DNA of 49,322 nt from Afipia sp. (GTDB taxonomy: Bacteria; Pseudomonadota; Alphaproteobacteria; Rhizobiales; Xanthobacteraceae): NCBI GenBank assembly GCA_017308495.1, contig JAFKES010000074.1, positions 1-49,322 on the forward strand, written 5' to 3'. Made by a program: the position numbers and the translations under genes. The stretch's first letter is position 1, and each line of letters opens with the position of its first letter. Below the pieces are notes generated by a model. The model had not been told where the DNA came from. It was given only the letters and a program-made list of their open reading frames with translations, and ran no database searches. Positions 25,016-34,790 of this stretch are shown in pieces.

Positions 25016-26038
25016 ATGCGTGCGCTCAGTCTTGTTGCAGACCGCCAGCTGCTGGTCGCGGATATCCCACCTCCCCCGCCGCCGCGCGCGGGCGAAGTGC
25101 AGATCCGGGTCAAGGCCGTCGCCCTGAACCACATCGACGTGTGGGGCTATCGCGGCATGGCGTTCGCCAAGCGCAAGCTGCCACTGGTGGTCGGCGCGGA
25201 AGCCTCGGGAGAAATCGCCGCCATCGGCGACGGCGTCACCCGCTTCAAGCCGGGCCAGAAGGTGGTGATGTACGGCGCGCTGACCTGCGGCGTCTGCCCG
25301 GCCTGCAAGGATGGCCGCGACAACCTGTGCGAGAACGTCGCTGGCATCATGGGCTTCCATGTCGACGGCTTCGCGCGCGAACTGCTGAACCTGCCGGAGC
25401 GGCTGGTGATCCCGGTGCCGGACGGCGTGTCCGACCGCGACGCCGCCTGCGCGCCGATCGCGTTCTCCACCGTCCAGCACATGCTGTTCGACAACGCCAA
25501 GCTGCAGCCGGGCGAGACCGTGCTGGTGCATGCCGGCGGTTCGGGCATCGGCACCGTTGCCATCATGATGGCCAAGGCCATCGGCTGCACCGTCATCACC
25601 ACCGTCGGCGACGATGCCAAGATCGAGGGCGTCAAGGCGCTCGGCGCCGATCACGTCATCAACTACCGCAAGGACCGCTTCGAGCACGAGACGCGCAAGA
25701 TCACCAAGAAGAAGGGCGTCGACGTGGTGTTCGAGCATGTCGGCGCCGACACCTTCAATGGCTCGCTGCTGTCGCTGAAACGGGGCGGACGGCTCGTCAC
25801 CTGCGGCTCCACCTCCGGCCCGACGGTGACCATCAACCTGATGCAGCTGTTCCAGCAGCAATACCGCATCTTCGGCTCGTTCGGCGCCAGCATGCGCAAC
25901 ATAGCCGAAAGCCTCGACAAGATGGCCGCCGGCATGAAGCCGGTGATCGATACCGAAGTCCCCACCAGCGATGTCGCCGCCGCGCTCAAGCGGATGGAAA
26001 GCCGGCAGGTGTTCGGCAAGATCATCGTCACCTTCTGA
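25016..26038 (+). CDS. adh2XL: Zinc-binding alcohol dehydrogenase Adh2XL
   Basis: A 340-aa medium-chain dehydrogenase. The structural zinc site shows four Cys in CGVCPACKDGRDNLC near residues 93-107. The nucleotide fold is HAGGSGIGTVAIMMAKAIG near 172-190. By its place in the cluster it probably acts on the very-long-chain hydroxy fatty acid or its precursor; its true substrate in this pathway is not settled. It ends by sharing one base with lpxXL (TGATG). ATG 25016 opens MRALSLVADRQLL. Confidence 0.9.
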   Translation: MRALSLVADRQLLVADIPPPPPPRAGEVQIRVKAVALNHIDVWGYRGMAFAKRKLPLVVGAEASGEIAAIGDGVTRFKPGQKVVMYGALTCGVCPACKDGRDNLCENVAGIMGFHVDGFARELLNLPERLVIPVPDGVSDRDAACAPIAFSTVQHMLFDNAKLQPGETVLVHAGGSGIGTVAIMMAKAIGCTVITTVGDDAKIEGVKALGADHVINYRKDRFEHETRKITKKKGVDVVFEHVGADTFNGSLLSLKRGGRLVTCGSTSGPTVTINLMQLFQQQYRIFGSFGASMRNIAESLDKMAAGMKPVIDTEVPTSDVAAALKRMESRQVFGKIIVTF

Positions 26039-26976
26039 TGCGCCGCCTGCTTCTCCGCACCAGGGCTGCGCTGCGCGATGCCTTCCGGCCGGTGACCGAA
26101 GCCGTGGTCGGCGGCATCGCGGTCGGCCTACTGCGGACCGTGCGCTATTTCGACCCCGACCGCACCGCCAACTTCACCGCTGCGGTGGCGCGCGCCATCG
26201 GCCCCTGGCTGCCGGAACACAAGATCGGCCGCGCCAATCTCAAGGCGGCATTTCCGGAAAAATCCGACGCAGAGATCGAAACCATCCTGACCGGGGTGTG
26301 GGACAATCTCGGTCGCGTCGCCGCCGAGTTCGCCCACCTCGATCACATCTGGGATCTGTCTCCCGACCGCACCGATTTCGGCCGCATCGAAGTCGCGCCC
26401 GACACCACGGCGAAGTTCGAGGCCATCCGCGACGACGGCAAGGGCGCGCTGATTTTCGCGTGCCACCTCGCCAACTGGGAGCTGCCCGCCCTCGCCGGCC
26501 CGGTGTTCGGCGTGAAGTCGGCCGCGCTCTACCGCCGGCCAAACATCGCCGCCATCGACCACGCCATCCACTCGATCCGTGCGGTCAACATGGGCACGAT
26601 GATCCCGACCACCCATGAAGCTCCGCTGCTGCTGGCGCAGGCGCTGCAAGACGGCGTTCATGTCGGCATGCTGGTGGATCAGTTCTTCACCCGCGGCGTG
26701 AATGTCACGTTTTTCGGCCGCACCACGAGGGCGAACCCGCTGCTGGCGCGGCTGGCCCGGCAGGTGGATGTGCCGATCTATGGCGTTCGGGTGGTCCGCC
26801 TGCCCGGCAACCGCTTCCGCGGTGAAATTTCGGACGAAGTGAAGCCGGTGCGCGACGCCGAGGGCAAGGTCGACATTCAGGGCACCATGCAGGCCGTCAC
26901 CTCGGTGATCGAGGGCTGGGTGCGCGAGCATCCCGAACAGTGGCTGTGGCTGCACCGCCGCTGGCGGACGCACTGA
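26038..26976 (+). CDS. lpxXL: Lipid A very-long-chain acyltransferase LpxXL (HtrB/LpxL family)
   Basis: A 312-aa inner-membrane acyltransferase. A hydrophobic N-terminal segment (about residues 20-36) anchors it. The catalytic HxxxxE motif is HLANWE within FACHLANWELPALAG, and VGMLVDQFF and VPIYGVRVV blocks follow, as in LpxL/HtrB. It transfers the hydroxy-C26/C28 chain from AcpXL to lipid A. Its ATG (26038) overlaps the adh2XL stop by one base. It is the last gene of the cluster and faces the convergent PotF-like gene. Confidence 0.93.
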   Translation: MRRLLLRTRAALRDAFRPVTEAVVGGIAVGLLRTVRYFDPDRTANFTAAVARAIGPWLPEHKIGRANLKAAFPEKSDAEIETILTGVWDNLGRVAAEFAHLDHIWDLSPDRTDFGRIEVAPDTTAKFEAIRDDGKGALIFACHLANWELPALAGPVFGVKSAALYRRPNIAAIDHAIHSIRAVNMGTMIPTTHEAPLLLAQALQDGVHVGMLVDQFFTRGVNVTFFGRTTRANPLLARLARQVDVPIYGVRVVRLPGNRFRGEISDEVKPVRDAEGKVDIQGTMQAVTSVIEGWVREHPEQWLWLHRRWRTH

Positions 26977-27049
26977 CACCGGCACACCCCCTTGGATGCA
27001 CGCCTCGGGTGCGGATAGCGCGGAGCAGAAATCCCCTGTCCCGCCCGAT

Positions 27050-27067
27050 GCAGCGCGCCTGCGCTGC
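27050..27067. terminator. Hairpin in the convergent gap after lpxXL
   Basis: GCAGCGC and GCGCTGC flank GCCT, a perfect 7-bp stem with 4-base loop in the 146-bp gap between convergent lpxXL and the PotF-like gene. No T-run follows on either strand, so intrinsic termination is uncertain. It may instead be part of a short intergenic repeat. Confidence 0.35.
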
Positions 27068-27122
27068 GTCCGGGGCACGGGCGCAAAAACATCACACCGC
27101 ACCCCGAAGCTGTCGCGCGACC

Positions 27123-28232
27123 CTATCGCCCGATTTTCACCCGCGTCCACAGCCGGTTGATGATGCGCTGGGTCGCCGGATCACGGGCGGTGATGACGAA
27201 CAGGCGATTGAGCGTCGCCTCGTCCGGATAAACCGTCCGGTCATTCGCGACCTTCGCATCGAGCAGCTTCTGGCTGGCGAGATTGCCGCTGGCATAGGAC
27301 AGGTATTCCGAATTGCGGGCGGCGATATCGGGCCGGTAGAGAAAGTTGATGAGCTCGTGAGCCTCTGCGACATGCGGCGCATCCGCAGGGATGGCAAAAT
27401 TGTCGAAGAACATCTGCGCGCCCTCTTTGGGGATCGCATAGCCGATCTCGACGCCGTTCTTGGCCTCTGCCGCACGACTCTGCGCCTGCTTGATGTCGCC
27501 CGACCAGCCCACCACCAGACAGATTTCTCCGGTGGCGAGCGCGCTCAGATATTCCGACGAATGAAACTTGCGGACGTAAGGCCGGATTTTGCCGATCAGT
27601 TCGGCCGCTTTCTCCAGATCGGCCTGTTTGGTGGAATTAGGATCGAGGCCGAGATAGCTGAGCGCCGCGGGCAAAATGTCGTCCGCGGAATCGAGCATGT
27701 GGATGCCGCAATCCTTGAACTTCGCGATGTTCTCCGGCTTGAACACCATGTCCCATGAATCGATGACGGCGTCCGGACCGAGGATCTCCCGCGCCTTCTT
27801 CACATTGTAGCCGATGCCCGTGGTGCCCCACATGTAATTGGCGGCGTAGGCATTGCCGGGATCGTAGACCGCGAGGCGTTTCGTGACTTCCGGCCACGCA
27901 TTGGCGAGATTGGGCAGCTTCGACTTGTCGAGCTTCTGGAACACATTGGCCGCGATCTGGCGCTGCAGGAAATAGGCGGTCGGCACCACCACGTCGTAGC
28001 CGGACTTGCCGGCCAGAAGGCGTGTTTCCAGCGTTTCGTTGGCGTCGAACGTATCGTAGACAACCTTGATGCCGGTTTCCTTGGTGAACTGGTCGAGCAC
28101 GCCAGGCGCCATATAGTTCGACCAGTTGTAGAAATTCACCGTGCGCTGCTGCGCCTGCGCCGCCGTGGCCGCCGCGAGCGCGCTGAACGCGACAATGGCC
28201 GCGCGCGCGGCCTTCGACACGAACTTGTTCAT
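27123..28232 (-). CDS. PotF-like polyamine-binding periplasmic protein
   Basis: A 369-aa extracellular solute-binding protein of the spermidine/putrescine family (PotD/PotF). The signal peptide MNKFVSKAARAAIVAFSALAAA ends near AQAQ (residue 28), followed by RTVNFYNWSNYMAPGVLDQF, a hallmark start. Further blocks are ANYMWGTTGIGYNVKKAREI and ARNSEYLSYASGNLAS. No permease or ATPase is adjacent, so it may feed a transporter encoded elsewhere. ATG 28232 is chosen because the signal peptide begins there; the open frame extends upstream inside the aminotransferase gene. It lies 16 bp after the aminotransferase gene. Confidence 0.9.
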   Translation of the reverse strand: MNKFVSKAARAAIVAFSALAAATAAQAQQRTVNFYNWSNYMAPGVLDQFTKETGIKVVYDTFDANETLETRLLAGKSGYDVVVPTAYFLQRQIAANVFQKLDKSKLPNLANAWPEVTKRLAVYDPGNAYAANYMWGTTGIGYNVKKAREILGPDAVIDSWDMVFKPENIAKFKDCGIHMLDSADDILPAALSYLGLDPNSTKQADLEKAAELIGKIRPYVRKFHSSEYLSALATGEICLVVGWSGDIKQAQSRAAEAKNGVEIGYAIPKEGAQMFFDNFAIPADAPHVAEAHELINFLYRPDIAARNSEYLSYASGNLASQKLLDAKVANDRTVYPDEATLNRLFVITARDPATQRIINRLWTRVKIGR

Positions 28233-28248
28233 CACTCCGTCTCTCGCC

Positions 28249-29400
28249 TCACTTGCGAAGAACGCGCGACAGCCGCTCCAGCGCTTCATCGAGCGTCGCG
28301 TCCTTCTTGGAAAAACAGAACCGCACCACCGAGGTGACGTGGCTTTCCTCGTAGAATGCCGACACCGGAATTGCGGCCACCCTGTAATCGTGGACAAGAC
28401 GCTTGCAGAACGCCTCGTCGGTCTCGTTGAGACCGAGCGGCGCCAGATCGACATTGAGAAAATACGTGCCCTGCGATTGCAGCACGGGAAAGCCAAGGCT
28501 GGACAGGCCCGCGCGCAAACGGTCGCGGCTGCGCGCCAGATCCTCGCGCATCCGGAAGAAATAGTCGTCCGGCTTGCCGAGGCCATAGGCCACCGCCACC
28601 TGCAGGCTCGGCGCGGTCGTGAAGGTGAGAAACTGATGGGTCTTCGCCAGCACCCGCAGCATCGCCGGCGCGGCGCAGACGAAACCGATCTTCCACCCGG
28701 TCAGCCCGAAGATCTTTCCGGCGGAACCGACCTTGACGGTGCGCTCGCGCATGCCGGGAATCGAGATCAGCGGGATGTGCTTGCGGCCATCGAAGACGAT
28801 GTGCTCCCACACCTCGTCGCAGATCGCGATCAGGTCGAACTCCTGACAGATGCGCGCGAGCATTTCGAGGTCTTCGCGCGGATAGACCATGGCGGCCGGA
28901 TTGAGCGGATTGTTGAGGATCACGTACTTCGTCTTCGGCGTGATCGCCGCGCGGATGGCCTCCTCCGGCAGGCGCCAGTCCGGCGGCTCAAGCCGGATGA
29001 ATTTCGGCACGCCGCCGGCGGCGCGGATGATCGGCACGTAGCAATCGTACATCGGCTGGAACACCAGCACCTCGTCGCCGGGTTCGACCAGGCCGAGGAT
29101 CGATGCGGTCAGCGCCTCGGTGCCGCCCGAGGTCACCATCACCTCGCTCATGGCGTCGAGCTGCACGCCGTGCCAGTGGGCATAGTGGGCGGCGATGGCT
29201 TGGCGCAGCTCGGGAATGCCCATCATCGACGGGTACTGATTGTAGCCGTTCAGCACGGCGTCGGCGGCCTTCTCGCGGACATCGAGCGGCCCCGGCTCGT
29301 CAGGAAAGCCCTGACCGAGATTGATCGCGTTGAGATCGCGCGCGGCCTGCGACATCACGTCGAAGATCGTGTTCGGCAAATCCGCAAAGATTCTGTTCAT
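28249..29400 (-). CDS. PLP-dependent aminotransferase (class I/II)
   Basis: A 383-aa fold-type I aminotransferase. The cofactor Lys lies in VGSAGKIFGLTGWKIGF, with ILNNPLNPAA (Asn-Pro pair) and AICDEVWEHIVFD for pyridine-nitrogen contact. The C-terminal RFCFSKKDATLDEALERL carries the carboxylate-binding Arg. The sequence resembles methionine/kynurenine aminotransferases of the YbdL type. It lies 7 bp after the rhodanese gene. Linkage to a sulfur-transfer protein and a polyamine-type binding protein is suggestive, but no defined pathway follows. Confidence 0.9.
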   Translation of the reverse strand: MNRIFADLPNTIFDVMSQAARDLNAINLGQGFPDEPGPLDVREKAADAVLNGYNQYPSMMGIPELRQAIAAHYAHWHGVQLDAMSEVMVTSGGTEALTASILGLVEPGDEVLVFQPMYDCYVPIIRAAGGVPKFIRLEPPDWRLPEEAIRAAITPKTKYVILNNPLNPAAMVYPREDLEMLARICQEFDLIAICDEVWEHIVFDGRKHIPLISIPGMRERTVKVGSAGKIFGLTGWKIGFVCAAPAMLRVLAKTHQFLTFTTAPSLQVAVAYGLGKPDDYFFRMREDLARSRDRLRAGLSSLGFPVLQSQGTYFLNVDLAPLGLNETDEAFCKRLVHDYRVAAIPVSAFYEESHVTSVVRFCFSKKDATLDEALERLSRVLRK

Positions 29401-29407
29401 GCCGGAA

Positions 29408-29737
29408 TCAACCGCCCGTCCGGGACGGCAGGCCCGCCGCCTTCCACGCCAGAATGCCCCCCGCCAGATGCGAGTCGTAGGGTTTGCCGGCAGCCTGCGC
29501 GGCGAGCGAGGCCGTCACCGAACGCCGGCCGGAGCGACAGGCGAACACCACAGTCCGGCCCTGCGGGTCGGGAATCTCGGCGGGGTCGAAGGTGGAGAGC
29601 GGCAGCGGCACCGCGTCGGGATAGGCCTCCGCCGCCACCTCGTTCGGCTCACGCACGTCGATCAGGAGATAACGTCCCTGCGCGATGCCGGCGGCAACGT
29701 CTTCCGGCGTCAGGTCATGAACTTTGTGGTCGGACAC
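29408..29737 (-). CDS. Single-domain rhodanese-like protein
   Basis: A 109-aa rhodanese domain. The active-site loop is ACRSGRRS (Cys near residue 68), after YLLIDVREPNEV and PLPLSTFDPAEIP, and the C-terminal block is AGGILAWKAAGLP. It transfers sulfane sulfur from donors such as thiosulfate or persulfides. It starts at GTG 29737, preceded by GGAGG nine bases upstream. The same frame runs open far upstream inside kup, which is not coding. First gene of the unit rhodanese, aminotransferase, PotF-like. Confidence 0.88.
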   Translation of the reverse strand: MSDHKVHDLTPEDVAAGIAQGRYLLIDVREPNEVAAEAYPDAVPLPLSTFDPAEIPDPQGRTVVFACRSGRRSVTASLAAQAAGKPYDSHLAGGILAWKAAGLPSRTGG

Positions 29738-29823
29738 TCTGGCCTCCTCGATGGCGCGAAACGTGTCCAACCTCCCTTTTTGTCGCTGGAAAATCAAGCC
29801 GTCCGGGTCCTGCCGGCAGCCGG

Positions 29824-31749
29824 TCAGATCGTCACCTGGGTGCCGACTTCCACCACGCGCCCGGTCGGAATCTGGAAGTAGTCGGTGGCGTCGTTGGCCG
29901 AGCGGCTCATGGCGATGAACAGGTGGTCCTGCCAGCGCGGCATGCCGGATGTCGCGGCTGGTTTCAGCGCCCGCCGCGACAGAAAAAACGACGTCGACAT
30001 GATGTCGAACTGCCAGCCGAGCTTGCGGGCAATACCCAGCGCGCGGGGCACGTTCGGCGTCTCCATGAAGCCGAACCGCAGCGTCATCCGCAAGAACGAG
30101 TCGGTCAGTTGCTCCATGCGGACGCGCTCGGATTGATCCACGCGCGGCGTCGAGGTGGTTTCGACGGTGAGGATGACGTTCTTCTGATGGAGCACCTTGT
30201 AGTGCTTCAGGCTGTGCATCAGGGCGGTCGGCGCAAATCCGGGATTGCTGGTGAGGAACACCGCGGTGCCCGGCACGCGCTGCGGCGGCTTCTTGTCCAG
30301 CATCACGATCAGGTCGGCGAGCGGAATTTCCTGCCGATGGGTTTTCTCGTTGAGCAACCGGCTTCCGCGCCGCCATGTGGACATCAGGAGCATCACCAGC
30401 CCGCCAAGCACCAGCGGCACCCAGCCGCCCTCGAACACCTTGAGCAGATTGGCGGTGAGAAAGGTGAGATCGATGGCGAGAAACGGCAGGATCAACGCCG
30501 CCGCCGCCACCGGCGACCATTGCCACACCTTCCATACCACCACGAACCCCATCATCGCGGTGACCACCATCGTGCCGGTGACAGCGATGCCGTAGGCGGA
30601 GGCGAGAGAACTCGACGAGCGAAACAGGATCACCAGCATCACGACGCTGACGAACAGCAGCAGGTTGACGCGCGGGATGTAGATCTGTCCGGAATGGGAT
30701 TCGGAGGTGTGGACGATTTCGAAACGGGGCATCAGGCCAAGCTGGATCGCCTGCCGTGTCAGCGAATACGCGCCCGTGATCACGGCCTGGCTGGCGATGA
30801 CCGTGGCCACCGTCGCCAGCACCACCATCGGCACCAGCGCCCAGCCCGGAAACATCAGGAAGAAGGGATTTTCGATGGCCGTGGGATCGCCGATCACCAG
30901 CGCGCCCTGCCCGAGATAGTTGAGCGCCAGCGACGGCAGCACGATCGCGAGCCAGGCGGTCTGGATCGGGCGTTTGCCGAAATGGCCGAGATCGGCATAG
31001 AGCGCCTCGGCTCCGGTGACGGCCAGAAACACCGCGCCGAGCGTGACCAATCCGATCACGCCATGATGCGCCAGAAACGCGACGCCGTATTGTGGATCGA
31101 ACGCCCACAGCACTTCCGGATGCCGCGCGATCTGCGGAACGGCGGCGACACCGAGAATGAAGAACCACAGCGCCATGATCGGGCCGAACAACGCCGCGAC
31201 GCTGGCGGTGCCGCGCGACTGCACCGCGAACAAGACAATGAGGATGACAACGGTCAGCGGCACGATATAGGGATCGAACGCCGCGGTGACGAGCTTTATG
31301 CCTTCGATCGCGGACAACACCGACAGCGCCGGCGTGATCACCGCGTCGCCATAGAACAGCGCACCGCTGATGATGCCCAAGAGCACGACCACCCCGCTGC
31401 CGCCCTTGAGCGCGCGCTGGGCCAGCGCCATCAGTGCCAGCGTTCCGCCCTCGCCGTTGTTGTCGGCGCGCAGCAGCACCACGACGTATTTGAGCGTCAC
31501 CACGACGATCAGCGCCCACAGGATCAGCGAGATCACCCCCAGCACGGCCGCCGGGCTGGCGGCTCCCGCCGTCGCTCCCGCCGCGGTCGCCGCTTCGCGG
31601 AAGGCGTAAAGCGGGCTGGTGCCGATGTCGCCGTAGACGACGCCGATGCTACCCAGCAGGAGCGCCTGGAACGGCACTGCGGAATTGATTTCACCGTCGG
31701 CGCTGGCCGCCGACGTAACGGCGGCGGAGATCGGCGTATCAGTCGACAT
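29824..31749 (-). CDS. kup: Kup potassium uptake transporter, copy 1
   Basis: A 641-aa KUP/HAK/KT transporter with the N-terminal signature [21 protein letters not shown], about twelve transmembrane segments and a hydrophilic C-terminal domain. It imports K+ with protons. The start is ATG 31749 (MSTDTPIS), since an upstream frame to 31821 lacks similarity. It is tandem with copy 2 (134-bp gap). The final third is nearly identical to copy 2 in protein and DNA, while the N-terminal 25 residues and parts of the membrane domain differ. Confidence 0.95.
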   Translation of the reverse strand: MSTDTPISAAVTSAASADGEINSAVPFQALLLGSIGVVYGDIGTSPLYAFREAATAAGATAGAASPAAVLGVISLILWALIVVVTLKYVVVLLRADNNGEGGTLALMALAQRALKGGSGVVVLLGIISGALFYGDAVITPALSVLSAIEGIKLVTAAFDPYIVPLTVVILIVLFAVQSRGTASVAALFGPIMALWFFILGVAAVPQIARHPEVLWAFDPQYGVAFLAHHGVIGLVTLGAVFLAVTGAEALYADLGHFGKRPIQTAWLAIVLPSLALNYLGQGALVIGDPTAIENPFFLMFPGWALVPMVVLATVATVIASQAVITGAYSLTRQAIQLGLMPRFEIVHTSESHSGQIYIPRVNLLLFVSVVMLVILFRSSSSLASAYGIAVTGTMVVTAMMGFVVVWKVWQWSPVAAAALILPFLAIDLTFLTANLLKVFEGGWVPLVLGGLVMLLMSTWRRGSRLLNEKTHRQEIPLADLIVMLDKKPPQRVPGTAVFLTSNPGFAPTALMHSLKHYKVLHQKNVILTVETTSTPRVDQSERVRMEQLTDSFLRMTLRFGFMETPNVPRALGIARKLGWQFDIMSTSFFLSRRALKPAATSGMPRWQDHLFIAMSRSANDATDYFQIPTGRVVEVGTQVTI

Positions 31750-31883
31750 GTGGTGACTGGCCCCAAAAAGCGTACTGCCCGGCGGCGGACAACCCCGCCG
31801 TCCCGGACCGGTTCCCGCCATTCCGGCAAAATTTTCGGTTCTGCCGGAGAAAGCGCGGCAATACAGGAATTTGCGATCTCAAT

Positions 31884-33785
31884 TCAAATGGTTACCTGGG
31901 TGCCGACTTCCACCACACGCCCGGTCGGAATCTGGAAGTAGTCGGTGGCGTCGTTGGCCGAGCGGCTCATGGAGATGAACAGGTGGTCCTGCCAGCGCGG
32001 CATGCCCGACTGGGCGGCCGGTTTCAGCGAGCGGCGCGACACGAAGAACGATGTCGACATGATGTCGAACTGCCAGCCAAGCTTGCGCGCGACAGCCAGC
32101 GCCTTGGGCACGTTCGGCGTTTCCATGAAGCCGAAATTCAGCCGGACGGTGGAGAACTTGTCGCTGATGTTTTCCATCCGGACGCGATCAATGAGATCCA
32201 CGCGCGGCGTCTCCGCGGTGTGGACGGTGAGGATCACGTTGTGCTCGTGCAGAACCTTGTTGTGCTTGAGGTTGTGCAGCAGAGCGGTCGGAACGTAACC
32301 CGGATCGCTGGTCAGGAAGACGGCGGTGCCCTTGACGATATGCGGCGGGCGCTTTTCGAGGCTTCGGATCAGATCGAGCAGCGGCACCTCGGTGCGCCGG
32401 GTCTTGGTGATGAGGAGCGCAGCGCCGCGGCGCCAGGTCCAGATCAGGATCACCATGATGATGCCGAACAGAACCGGCACCCACGCGCCCTGAAACAGCT
32501 TGAGGAAGTTGGCCGTCAGGAAGGTGAGATCGACGATGACGAGCGGCACGATCAGCGCAGCGGCGGCGGCCGCGCGCCAGTTCCACAGCTTCCAGACCAC
32601 GACGAAACACATGATGCCGTCGGCGACCATCGTGGTGGAGACCGCGATGCCGTAGGCCGAGGCAAGACCGCTGGAGCTGCGGAACAGGCCGACCAGCAGC
32701 ATCACGCCGATCAGAAGCAGGATGTTGACGCGCGGAAGATAGATCTGCCCGGCATGGCTTTCGGAGGTGTAGCGCACCTCGAAACGCGGCAGCAGCCCAA
32801 GCTGGATCGCCTGACGGACGATGGAGAACGCGCCGGTGATCACCGCCTGGCTCGCGATCACGGTGGCGGCCGTGGCCAGACAGATCAGCGGCACCAGCAC
32901 CGTCTCCGGCACCATGCGGTAGAACGGATTTTCGATCGCCTCGGGATGGGCCAGCACCAAGGCCCCCTGCCCGAAATAATTGAGCAGCAGGCACGGCAGC
33001 ACGAAGAACAGCCAAGCCGACTGGATCGGCTTGCGGCCGAAATGGCCGAGATCCGCGTAGAGCGCCTCGCCGCCGGTCACGGACAGGAACACGGCGCCGA
33101 GGATCACCAGGCCGATGACGCCGTGGGTCAACAGGAAGGTCACGGCATACAGGGGATTGATGGCCTGGACGATGCCGGGGTCATCGCTGATGTGCATCAG
33201 CCCCATGACGCCGAGGATCAGGAACCAGACGATCATCACCGGAGCGAAGGCGCTGGCGACCAGCGCGGTGCCGCGCGACTGCACGGCGAACAGCGCGATC
33301 AGGATCACGACCGCCAGCGGCACCACATAGGGCTGGAGCGCCGGCGCGGCGAGATCGAGACCTTCCACCGCCGACAGCACCGAAATCGCCGGCGTGATCA
33401 TGGCGTCGCCGAGGAACATCGAGCCGCCGATAACCCCGAGCGCCAGCAGGAACCAGCTCCGCCGCCCGAGCGCGCGCTGCCCCAGCGCCATCAGCGACAG
33501 CGTTCCGCCTTCGCCGTTGTTGTCGGCGCGCAGCAGCAGCAGCACATACTTGATGGTGACGACGACGATCAGCGACCACAGGATCAGCGACAGCACGCCG
33601 AGCACGATGTCACGCGACACCGGTCCGCCATGGGCTGCGTTATGAACCGCCTCGCGGAAGGCGTACAACGGCGAGGTGCCGATATCGCCGAACACCACAC
33701 CGATGCTTCCCAGTGTGAGCGCCCAATAGCCGCTGGTGACCGGCGCCTCGTTCGGCGCATCGGCGGGTGTTTCGGTTGCAGCCAT
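31884..33785 (-). CDS. kup: Kup potassium uptake transporter, copy 2
   Basis: A 633-aa KUP transporter with [21 protein letters not shown] near residues 28-48, [11 protein letters not shown]-type conserved loops and the same [16 protein letters not shown]-terminal block as copy 1. ATG 33785 opens [15 protein letters not shown]. It precedes copy 1 in the direction of transcription, so both may share a transcript. The AT-rich palindrome at 33915-33926 upstream could belong to its promoter. Confidence 0.95.
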   Translation of the reverse strand: MAATETPADAPNEAPVTSGYWALTLGSIGVVFGDIGTSPLYAFREAVHNAAHGGPVSRDIVLGVLSLILWSLIVVVTIKYVLLLLRADNNGEGGTLSLMALGQRALGRRSWFLLALGVIGGSMFLGDAMITPAISVLSAVEGLDLAAPALQPYVVPLAVVILIALFAVQSRGTALVASAFAPVMIVWFLILGVMGLMHISDDPGIVQAINPLYAVTFLLTHGVIGLVILGAVFLSVTGGEALYADLGHFGRKPIQSAWLFFVLPCLLLNYFGQGALVLAHPEAIENPFYRMVPETVLVPLICLATAATVIASQAVITGAFSIVRQAIQLGLLPRFEVRYTSESHAGQIYLPRVNILLLIGVMLLVGLFRSSSGLASAYGIAVSTTMVADGIMCFVVVWKLWNWRAAAAAALIVPLVIVDLTFLTANFLKLFQGAWVPVLFGIIMVILIWTWRRGAALLITKTRRTEVPLLDLIRSLEKRPPHIVKGTAVFLTSDPGYVPTALLHNLKHNKVLHEHNVILTVHTAETPRVDLIDRVRMENISDKFSTVRLNFGFMETPNVPKALAVARKLGWQFDIMSTSFFVSRRSLKPAAQSGMPRWQDHLFISMSRSANDATDYFQIPTGRVVEVGTQVTI

Positions 33786-33914
33786 GATCGCAGGAACGCC
33801 CTGAGTGTTTGCGATCCCGGTCGCCCGGTGATCGTCGCGTGGCGCTTCTTATATCACTGGCAATCCATGTCCATCGCCGAAGACGGTGGGAAACTGCGGA
33901 CGAACCCGACGAAG

Positions 33915-33926
33915 GTATTATAATAC
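33915..33926. promoter_or_regulatory. AT-rich palindrome with TATAAT core between kup and motB
   Basis: GTATTATAATAC is a perfect 12-bp palindrome in a GC-rich setting, in the 145-bp gap between the motB stop and the kup copy 2 start. It contains TATAAT on both strands, so it could be a -10 element for kup about 125 bp upstream of its start, or an operator. No matching -35 was fixed. Confidence 0.3.
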
Positions 33927-33930
33927 TTTA

Positions 33931-34761
33931 TTATGGCTTGAGATTTGGGGGGACCGGAGGGTCCTCGCGCATCAGGGTTATGGTCACCCGGCGGTTGGCC
34001 GCCAGGGTGGGATCGTCCGGAAACAGCGGCTGGGTATCCGCCTTGCCCGCCACGGAATAGATGTGCGAGGTCGGCAGGCCCTCCTGCTCCAGAATCTGGC
34101 GGACGGCATTGGCGCGGTCAGCGGAGAGATCGAAACCGTCATAGCCGGAGCGTGACGGCACAAAATTCGCCGAGGTGTGGCCGACGATCGCCACCCGCAA
34201 CGGGGTCGCCTTGAGCGGCCCGGCGAGCTTCTGGATCAGTCGCCGTGTCCGCTCCATCGGCTGCTTCGAGCCATCGGCGAACATCGAGCGCCCGTCCTGA
34301 TCGACAATCTCGAGGTTAAGGCCCTGTCTGGTTTCCTCGAACATGATGTGCTTGGACAGTTCGGAGATTTCCGGCAGGTCCTGCAGCGCCTGGCGCAGCG
34401 AGGCGGCGGCGAGCGCGAATTCGCGGTCGCTCTTCAGCCGCGCGCCGGCGATCTTGCTGTTGTCGTCCTGGTTCGGCGTCGGCGTGTTGGAGGCTTCTTC
34501 CGGCGGAATGTGCGCGACGTTCTTCAGCTTCGGCCGCGTCGGCAGGCCGTCGGATTCGATGATGCCGGAGAAGCGCGCGGCGGTCTGCACGCCGAAGGCG
34601 TCACGCATCGATCCGGCGACGATCTTGAGTTTCTGCTGATCCTGGGTCGAGAACGCGACGAGCATCACGAAGAAGCTCATCATCAGCCCCATGAGGTCGG
34701 CGAACGTCACGAACCAGCCGTGGCCACCCCCGTGCGCGTCTCCCCGTTTCTTCTTGGCCAT
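33931..34761 (-). CDS. motB: Flagellar stator protein MotB (OmpA-like peptidoglycan-binding)
   Basis: A 276-aa protein with one N-terminal transmembrane helix, WFVTFADLMGLMMSFFVMLVAFS at residues 16-38, holding the conserved proton-binding Asp22. The C-terminal OmpA-like domain (about residues 140-265) has VAIVGHTSANF and LSADRANAVRQILEQEGL. It anchors the stator to peptidoglycan and forms the ion channel with MotA. It lies 29 bp downstream of motA. No other flagellar or chemotaxis genes are in the window. Confidence 0.9.
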   Translation of the reverse strand: MAKKKRGDAHGGGHGWFVTFADLMGLMMSFFVMLVAFSTQDQQKLKIVAGSMRDAFGVQTAARFSGIIESDGLPTRPKLKNVAHIPPEEASNTPTPNQDDNSKIAGARLKSDREFALAAASLRQALQDLPEISELSKHIMFEETRQGLNLEIVDQDGRSMFADGSKQPMERTRRLIQKLAGPLKATPLRVAIVGHTSANFVPSRSGYDGFDLSADRANAVRQILEQEGLPTSHIYSVAGKADTQPLFPDDPTLAANRRVTITLMREDPPVPPNLKP

Positions 34762-34790
34762 GGCCTGCGTCCCCGGACCCTACCCGCGCC

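Noticed and set aside
23843-25861. 672-codon minus-strand frame opposite fabF1XL and adh2XL
   Set aside because: Antisense shadow; the plus-strand genes are complete with catalytic motifs.
28141-31941. 1266-codon plus-strand open frame across kup, the aminotransferase and neighbours
   Set aside because: It is an antisense shadow of confident minus-strand genes in high-GC DNA; the sequence is rich in Arg/His/Gln/Asp with no domains.
31983-33923. 646-codon plus-strand frame opposite kup copy 2
   Set aside because: Antisense shadow of kup; composition typical of reverse-frame translation.
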